Shown: one piece after another, positions 14,003 to 23,000 of the stretch
Layout: every line of letters begins with the position of its first letter
Numbering within the stretch: the first letter of the stretch is position 1
Source of the DNA: Megascapheus bottae
Lineage: Eukaryota; Chordata; Mammalia; Rodentia; Geomyidae
Direction of reading: 5' to 3'
DNA: 64,000 nucleotides
NCBI GenBank assembly: GCA_024803745.1
Contig: JANJXV010000013.1
Location: forward strand, 16,365,501 to 16,429,500
Notes under the pieces: generated by a model
What the model was told of the DNA's origin: nothing
The model's input: the letters and a program-made list of their open reading frames with translations, nothing else
Database searches by the model: none
Translations under genes and position numbers: made by a program

Positions 14003-17000
14003 GCATGGGGGCCTGAATTCAAGGCCTCACTGTCTAGCTTTCCTGCTCATAGCTAGCACCCTACCACTTGAGCCACACCTCTAGTCTAGTATTCTGTTAC
14101 TTAATTAAACATGAAGTTTCCCAAACTTTTCTGCCTTGGCTGACTTTGAACTGTGATCTTCCAGATCTCAGCTTTCTGAGTAGCTAATATTACATGTGTG
14201 AGTCATCACCAACACTCACACCTTTGTGGATTTATTACATGCAGGGTTTTGTGTTGTTGCTGTTGTTATTTTTGTTATTATTTGAATGCAGGGCCTGGGC
14301 ATTGTCCCTTTGGTTTTTCCACTCACGGCTAGCACACTCTACCATTTGAACTACATGAAGCTCCACTTCCAGCCTTTGAGTGGTTTACTGGAGATGAGTC
14401 TCATGGACTTTCCTGCTCGAGCTGGCTTTGAACTTCAGTCCTGAGAGCTCAGCTTCTTGAGCAGCTAGGATTATATGTATGAACCACTGGCACCCAGCTC
14501 CATGCAGTTTTGACCAAACGCAGCCAAAAGAAAAAAATCCTCATGCATATTACTCTGCTCAGCTGATGCAGAGAAGCTCTGAGTCAGTCTATCATTAGAA
14601 TATTGAACTGTATTCATCCTGAGTTTTCTCTCAGCCATGGTCTCCTTGAAGCCCTCCACCCATGGACACCAAGGATCTATTATAATGAACCCAGATCTAG
14701 GCTACTGCCTTGTATTTCCAGCCACCTAACACCTGTCTCCCATAAACACCAAAGTTTTTCCATGGGATAGATGTGTAGGCTCATCTTCCTCTTCCACCAG
14801 CAGAGCAGGTGCAAAGGGGCAGGGCTCCATGTCTGGCTCCAGACATGTGACAAATGCTAGTGAAGGCAAGCTCACTGCAGCTAGAGGAAGGGCTCAGAGC
14901 ATAGCTGGGACTGAGATACATAAAGATGAGGTACATTTGCAGGGGAGGGGGTGGGGCAGGCAAGAAGAAATTAAAAACTGGGAGCAGAGCCCTAGGATAA
15001 AGATGGTGGCCTTGCTGGGCACAATGGCTCATGGCTGTGATCCTAGCTACTCAGGAGGCTGAGATCTGAGGCTCAAGGTTCAAAGACAGCCCAGGCACAA
15101 AAGGACTTGAGACTCTTATTTCCAATTAACCTCTAGAAAATGGGAAGTGGAGCTTGGTTCAAGGGTAGGATGGTAGCCTTGAGCTGAAGAGCTCAGGGAC
15201 AGTGCCCAGGCTGAATTCAAGTTCCATGACCCATTAAAAAAAAAAAAAGCCCCCAAGAGAAGACACACATACCAACAGGTTTAGCAACAGGCACGTTCCC
15301 CAGGTAGTAGACTTGGAATTTCTGCACCAGTTCATTCTTAGGGGCAGGGAATTCCACTGTGGGAAGAAGAGGAGGGTCAGCTGTGGTGACAGATAACTTG
15401 CTGACTTCTAATAGCCAACACCAGGGCACGAGTTGGACATATGCCTGGCTTAGGTCCCCTATGCTCCCACTCCCTCCACTGCCTCCCTTTAATCAAGGTC
15501 CTTCCACTTCAAGGATCCCAACTATCCATTCTCCCTGTAGTTTTGGGGGTGTTTTTGTTGTTGTTTTGTTTTTTTGCCAGTCCTGGGCCATGAGCACTGT
15601 CCTTGGGCTTTCTCAAGGCTAAAGCTCTACCATTTGAGCCACAGCACCATTTCTGGTTTTTTTCTATGTATGTGATACAGAGGAATCGAACCTGGGTCTT
15701 TCTGCATGCTAGGCAAGCACTTTACCACTAAGCCAACCTCACAGCCTTGCTGTGGTCATTTTTCTATTGGGTTGGCTTTTGAATGACCTATGTTAGTCAA
15801 CAGGGCTAAGCTAGACCTAATGTGATTGTAACACTGACCTTGGAAAGGGACATCCACAAGTTTAGAGTGATCGAGGGACAGTCCATTGACCAAGCAGCGT
15901 GCATTGCGCCTTTCAGCCATGATCTGAAGAAGGAAGGAAAGGAGGGGAGGAGTGGAGTGGGGGGTGGGGATTCCATTTAGAGCTTCATCACCCTGGAACC
16001 CTCCCTCTCCTGATCAGCGACCCTACCCACACCCCGGTAAAGCAAATGTGGCAGCTAGTCCAGGGAGTGGAGGGGGCCGTGCCTTAGAGCAGATCTCATG
16101 CAGGCTGGTGGCGATGTTCTTGGCAGGTGCCTCACAGCGAAACACGTGGCACTTGAGCATCTGGGTCAGCTTATCTCGAGCTACGTAGGCAAAGTCCCTG
16201 TTGGGGGAGGGTCACCTCAGTGTCTCTTGGAACCATCAAGGGCTAAGCCTTTCCAGCACCCCACTCATATCATCCCTGCCAGTGCAGCATCTCCAAGGCT
16301 TCTGCCCTCTGACGGCGTCCTGTAGGTGTGCCTTCTGGAGGGAGGGTAGACAGGCAAGCATGCAGAGATGGTGGGTGGGGGTGGGGGGAGAAACAGTCCA
16401 GCACAGCAGGTGGGATGGTATAGGGCAGAGGAGGTAAAAGAGCTGGGGTGCTTTGAGGTATCAGGTCCAGGATTTGAGGGGGGCACAGTTAAGGCAGATA
16501 GTCATAGTACCTCTCTCTGGGTCCGGCAGCACAAGAGAGGCAAGGAACAGAGTTAGGGAAGAATATTCTGACTGCTGCATAATTCCCCCTGCTCCCCCAG
16601 CCCTTGAACCCTGGGCCCTGGTCACACCTTCCACTGTCCCGCCCGACGCCCCACACACGGATGCTGACGATGGGCTGGGCATGCAGCAGTGCCTGGCTTT
16701 GTGGCTCCACCAGCTTTAGTGTCTCATCCTCCAGCTGCAGCAATAAGTCCTTCCCCTGCAAGCCCAGGAAGCAGATACTCAGCAATTCCTCAGCTGGAAA
16801 GGTGGCTGATCTCTGCCACCTGCAGCTCAGGAGGGAAATCTGAGCTATCTCCAGGGAAATGGAGGTGAGGAAACCCTTGTGTTTATGTCCAACCAGCCAC
16901 CTTGCTCTAGTAGAGTTCATCTTTCCATGATGCCTTATCATCCTCAACTTTAAGCAACAACCCAGCCTTCATGATCCCCGCCTGTGGTCACTCATCCACC

Positions 17001-20000
17001 CACTCCACAGTCAGCCTCATGAGGGGGCCCATGCCCCCTCCCTCAGCCCTCTCTTGGGCAAGACAGATCTCCCATGCTTTGCAGTTCTCTGCCCACTCCC
17101 TCAGTTACTCCCACCACACCAGCTTAGGCCCTCACCTCCCCCCAGCCCCCAGACATGGGGTCATGCAGGTTGTTTTTGTGGTAGGAAAGCTGGCGGATGC
17201 AATTGTTGACTGCCACACTGCTACGTCCCGGGGCCAGCTCCTCCTCAGTCATCTCCACCCAGCCGAGGGAGCGCACGGCGAAACACTGCCAGACACAGAA
17301 GAGGGATGGGGGTTGTGGATCGTGGACCTTGGCTGGTACACTGAAGGTATCCTCAGGCACAGGACACAGAGAAGCCCTGACTCAGAGGATGGCAGGTGAG
17401 AAGCATTTCAAACTATGACACGAGCTCCCCAGACAGGAAAGGGAGAGAGAAGCACCTGAGCCAAGCCTGGCAGGGCCACTAAGAAGTCCCAGGCTGGTAG
17501 AGTTAAATGGTGGAGACACAGGACTCTATGCTGAGTCCTAACTGAAAGAACCTGAATCAGGGACCTGGGAACTTCATAGAGATCAGATTAGAGACACCCC
17601 CCCTCACTCCCCCCTGCCACACACACACTAGAGTGCAGCATTGAGGGACCGTCCTGCATACAAAGGGCAGAATGGGTGATATTCCTCAACAAACCTTGAT
17701 CCCTGGGTTGGCATTCCGTGGGGGCAGCTTCTCCTCCTCTTGGGGCAATGGTTCTGGACTGGAAGCAGATGAGAACATTTGTGTAGTGACCCTATGTATG
17801 GATCTGTCCCAGGCCTTTTCCTAGAGAGCCATCCCACTCCTCATCCTTTTATCTGGTGACTCACCTGAGACTCTGAGCTGGAAAGGGCACTGTCCCCTCC
17901 TCAGATTCCTTCACTCCCAAATCCATCGGGGCCTCCTCACTGGGCTCATCCTAGAAACAAGGGATTGAAGGATCAGGGCCAAAAGGAGACACCCCATTCT
18001 CCAGCTACCCCCATGATGAATGAAGCAGGTTCCTTCACCCACCTTCCAAAACTCTCCGTCCTCAAAGCCTTCTCTGTGTGCAAAGCCAGTCCAGGTAAGC
18101 TGGAGGAGGAACAGGAACAGGGAATGGGTGTCTCATCCTGATCTAAAAGCATATACCCCTCTATCTCTAGGCAAGAAACAACAGGCCAGGAAGCCTCACC
18201 TGGGACTCTTCTTGGGGGCTACTCCCCTGTGAGAGGGAGGCCCGGCCAGGGGGCTCCCACTGGGTGGTCCCTGTTGGGATGTGCCAGTAGTAGGTCCCTG
18301 AGGTGTCCTGGACCCTCATCCATCCAGCTGGCAGATCGGAATCCGTCTCGAAGGCGTTGGGGTTCCAGAAGGAATCTGTTAGGCGGGAAGGTTGGTAAGG
18401 ATTAGTCTACCCCACAGACAGTCCTTGGATCCCCCTGTCACCAACATCCCCACCCCACCCTCCCAGAGACCTAATGGTTAAAAAGAGGTTAGGGAGGAGA
18501 AAGCTTTCTGCACAGCATGGCTCCTGCAGGACCACCAGGAGGTAATATGGCTCAGGTTTCCTCCTGGGTTCTGCTTTCTGATGTGGCCAAATGAGGAAAA
18601 CCAAGACAGCAGGGAAGGAAAAGAAGGAAGGGAGAGATGGAGGTGGAATGACCCCAATTAACTTTCTCTCACCTAATATATACGTCCATATCACAGGATA
18701 GACAAAGTTGTACACATTCACCAGCTCTTGCACACATACATATATGTGCAGACAGCACAGTCCTCTGCAGCCATCAACACAACTATGCAACACACAAGGA
18801 AATGCCAGCAGACATCACATACAGGTGTGCACAGAGGATCAGGTACAAACGCAGCCAGACACTCAAACAGAGATGTGTATACATACAGCCGTCTATACCA
18901 GTTACTGTCCCACAAGTGTGCACACACATTCAGACATAAAACACACCAACCCCTGACACATCTGTTCAGACATGACATTTTCGCTCTGACCCCCATCACA
19001 CACAGATGCAAGCGAGCATTCATACACATATATGCACATCATGCATGTGGGACCTACAGTACCACTCCTCTGCAAGCAGAGCTCCATCACCATCCCTGTA
19101 CCTAGCCTAGGTTTCACCCACCTCTGCTCTTCCTGCCAGTCCCACCTCATGCCCACGCCCATGCTACCCCTCACCTGGGCTGTTATCCTGAAGGATGATG
19201 GCCAGGAAAAAGTCCTGGGAAAACATGGCGCTAATTCCCAGCCCCTCCTGCCTCTACCCTCCCTCTGTCACAGCCCCTCCAGCCCAGCCAGCTGGGCTCA
19301 CAGCCTGGTTCTGGGCTGCAGAGAAAAGCTCATCCCGCCCCCTTCTCACCAGGGCAGAGCGTCTGCCAGGCTAAATCCTCCTCCCCCGCCAGGAGCTCTC
19401 TAGGGAGGGGCCAGGACCACCACAGGAGGGAACCTCCTTGGGGTGGAGATGGATGAGGAAGGGGGCTTCTCATGAGATCCCATCTTTTTTTTCCTTAGAC
19501 TGGCCTTCCTCCCCCCCCCCCCCCCCGTGCCGAATCCCCACCCCACCCTCCAGCGGTCAGCTCAATACCACCATTAAGCCCAGTCTTGGAAACAAGAAGA
19601 GGCTGAGCCTTCTGGGAACATCCCAGCCACCTGGGGCCCTACATAAGCTACAGTTCTCAGCATCAACTGGGTGTGGCTTCAAGGCCCTCAGGGATCCCTT
19701 CCCTGCCTAGATCTGGCCTCACAGTTTGAATCCAACGGTGGTCCCCCAAGGCCCCGGGACCTAGCAAGCTTGAGGCAGGGCTTGAGGCTTCCCAGTATCC
19801 CCCTCCCCCCTCACCTGCCAAGGCCCAGCTAGGGTGCAGCGTCTCCTCGGCAACCGCAGCACCAGGACCGGCTGGGAGCGCCCAGACTGCTGACGTGCTT
19901 CCCGTTACCAAGGAAACCAGGAATCCTGACTGGTCCAAGAGGGAAGCACTGAGGGACAGACAGTCTCAAGACCCAGGCTGCTGGGCAACCAGGCACAGAG

Positions 20001-23000
20001 GGGCTGGGAGTAGGTGTGGTTACACTAAGGTGTTTGCACACCTGGTATGAGTAATTCAGGCCAAGGTGCCTTACCATCCTCAGCTTGCAAGTGGGGTGAG
20101 ACCACAGACACACAGTGAGAAGGGGCTCTTTTCATCCATCCACATTCTAAGGCAACTATCACTGCCTCTCCAACCCCCACATACCCCCAGGTTAAGCCCA
20201 GGACTCAGCTGGTGCCTGATCTTCCCCCAACCCCCCACCTCCACCCTCCCATTGCCTGCAGGACTCTCCCGCAGAAACCCTCCAAGACACCAGAAGCTAG
20301 GGTCCCCGCCATCCAAAGCCTGCTTCATGGAGGATATGACACTTCTGGAATCTGAAGGGGATTCCAGTTCACTGTCACATACACAACTCCACCTGCCATC
20401 CCTCTCAGCCTGTGCTCTCTGGCTTTAGAGAGCTTCATCCTTCCGATCTGTCCTGGAGGGGCAGCTTCTCCCCGCATGACCATCTGGGATGTCCTTCTGG
20501 AGCCTGGCACGTCTCCCTCCATGCACAACCCACTGGACCTTTGCTGCTACATGCATGCATTTAGTCTAGAAGGTACACTTTCACTGCTGCACTGATTGCT
20601 ACAGACAAGCACTCAAGAACTGAATGGCTATGCCAGGTCTATCATTTGCTCAGAAATCCATGATTCATTTAATATTCTCTATTTCTCTCCGTCCCACTAT
20701 ACTCCAGCATTTTTGCCAGCATTCTTTTTAACCTGGGTTGCTACAATAACCTTCTAAGTGGTTTCCTTTTTTGTTTCATCTCCTCCAATCTGAGTTGCAC
20801 ACTACAGCTTAACCGAGTCTTAGGAGCTGCTAACCTAATCATGCTACTCTCCAGCTTAATACTTCTAACTGCTTTCTCTTGGCCTGCAGGATAAAACCCC
20901 AACTCCTCTTCAGGATTTATTGCTGTTTGTGCCCTGACAGTCTGCTTCTCAGCCTTCTATCTGACCACTCCCGACTCTGCTTAGCTCTCTCTGCTTGGGA
21001 CATGTCCTTCATCCTCTCCCTAGCCTCATCTTCCTCCCTCCAACTTCAACTATAGATTGCCCACGCCTCCTTCAGACATCAGTGTTAAGGCTACTTCTAG
21101 AAAATGACCCACCTCCCTCCCCTCCATTGCATATACAAGCAGGTGCCCTCCTCCACTTACCCTACCTACCAGCTCATCATACTGCTAAGACTGTCTGCCT
21201 ATTTCTGTCTCTTCTTAGATGATGAGTGCCAAGATGTTCTTACTCAAGAACACATCCTAGCATTTAGGACAAAGCCTGGCACAGTGTATATGCACCCAAT
21301 TCAGGTAATAAAATTTAGTCATTCATCATTCATTCACTTAATTCATTCAGTTATTTTGCGAAGATAGTGGGTTGAGGAGGAAGAATATTTTTGTTCAATC
21401 CTAACCCTTGGCCTATAGGGACTCAAATCTCTTCTATAGCTTTCAGGGTCAGAGCAACCTAGAGACAAAAGAGTTAGCAAATAACTCAACCCCTTCCTGG
21501 AGCTAAACTCACTCGCCCCTTGAGAGTGGTCTCACCAATTCCCCAGCCTGGTTGAAATCACTGCCCATGCCAAGCACACCCTTTCCAGCTCTTTAGCAGT
21601 CTACAACTGCACCATAGAAGCTCAGAAAATCAGTCACCAATTAGCTCTGTAAGATTCACTAAGCATCCAAGGCTTTATTTGGCCAGGGACTCATGACCCC
21701 TAGGTTACAAGCTAGCCACCTGCTACCTGTAGACTAAAGCAAACATCAAACTCTGTGTAGCCCCTACGATGCTTTTGAAAACACCAGTTAGGCATTCATA
21801 TTTAGAACATTTCACATCGACATTTAACTTTCAATTTCCCTTGAACTGGCTCCACTGAAATTATGTTTTTCTCCCACCTCAACCTTGTAAAAACCAGCTG
21901 GAGTGAAATAGAGGCTGTTCCTTTTAAATGTAGCCAGTGACCATCGAGGGCTGCTAAAAATCACAAAATAAAAGCAAGCAGGCTTGCTTTTGGTTGAAAT
22001 GGTACTTCTTCCTTGCAGAAAAACACAGAAAAATGCTCAACCCTGAAGCTAAATGCCATCCAAAAAGTCAGCAAAGTCCAGAACATAACAGCACAAACAG
22101 CATGGTTTCTTAAAGATAAATAAAATAGATAAGGAGAAATGGAAAACTCATAGATCAAAAGAAACTGTAAGAGATCAACCATTTGCCTATATCAATTCAT
22201 AGACTCTACCGTCTTTTAAAAGGCAAGGGAATATTATTAGCCAGTTGGGAGAATATAAATATTAACCAGATAGTTGATGATCATAAGTAGCCACTCAGTT
22301 TTTGTGCAGATTAAATGAAATTGTGATTTCTTTTAAAGTGTTTGTTTTCTCCCTCAGAAATGCATATGTAAACATTTACAGATAAAGGTAATAATAGGGC
22401 CAGGAGTTTGGCCAAGTGGTAGAGTGCTTAGCATGCACAAAGACCAAGGTTTGATTTCTTGATACCGCATACATGGACAAAGTCAGAAATGGTGCTGTGG
22501 CTCACATGGCAGAGTGGTAGCCTTGAGGAAAAAAAGCCCAAGGACAGTGCTCAGGCCTTGAGTTCAAGGCCCAGGACTGGCAAAAAAAGAAAAAAAAAGT
22601 AATAACCTAGACAGAGGCCCAGAAGTAGGGATTGTGTCTACTATCAGGTATGAAAGGGAGCCTTCCCTATTTATTTATTAGTTGGTTAATTGTTTATTTA
22701 GTTAGCCAGTGAACATGTGTGCTACACAAGCATTCTACCAGTGACCTACATCTCCAGACCCCTGAATCTTGGCTTACACTCCAGTCCATGGGTTATGGAC
22801 TACTATGTTACTTCTACCCTCTGTCCCTCAACTCTGTCTCTCTCTCTCTATGCAACATCAACAAAGCTGGAGACTGGGCTTATTTAAATGGGACACATTT
22901 AATGATGGATTTTCATAATATCTAGCAGCTCCCCCTGCAGAAACATACGGTTCCCCAACTCCTAGTCAAAAATCCTATTCCAAATACAATGGATACTGGC

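Larger units (their letters stand above)
8239..15272 (-). other. APBB1: APBB1 intron 12
   Basis: Seven-kilobase intron packed with SINEs in both orientations, an old LTR near 12.4-13.0 kb, L2-like 3' ends at 10830-10985 and 13360-13445, and (TG)n tracts at about 8817-8864 and 13957-13999. No additional exon was seen. Confidence 0.7.

Noticed and set aside
18708..19105. Overlapping plus- and minus-strand frames of 80-125 codons in APBB1 intron 2
   Set aside because: CA-rich tract giving Cys/His/Thr-rich translations; no support as exons.
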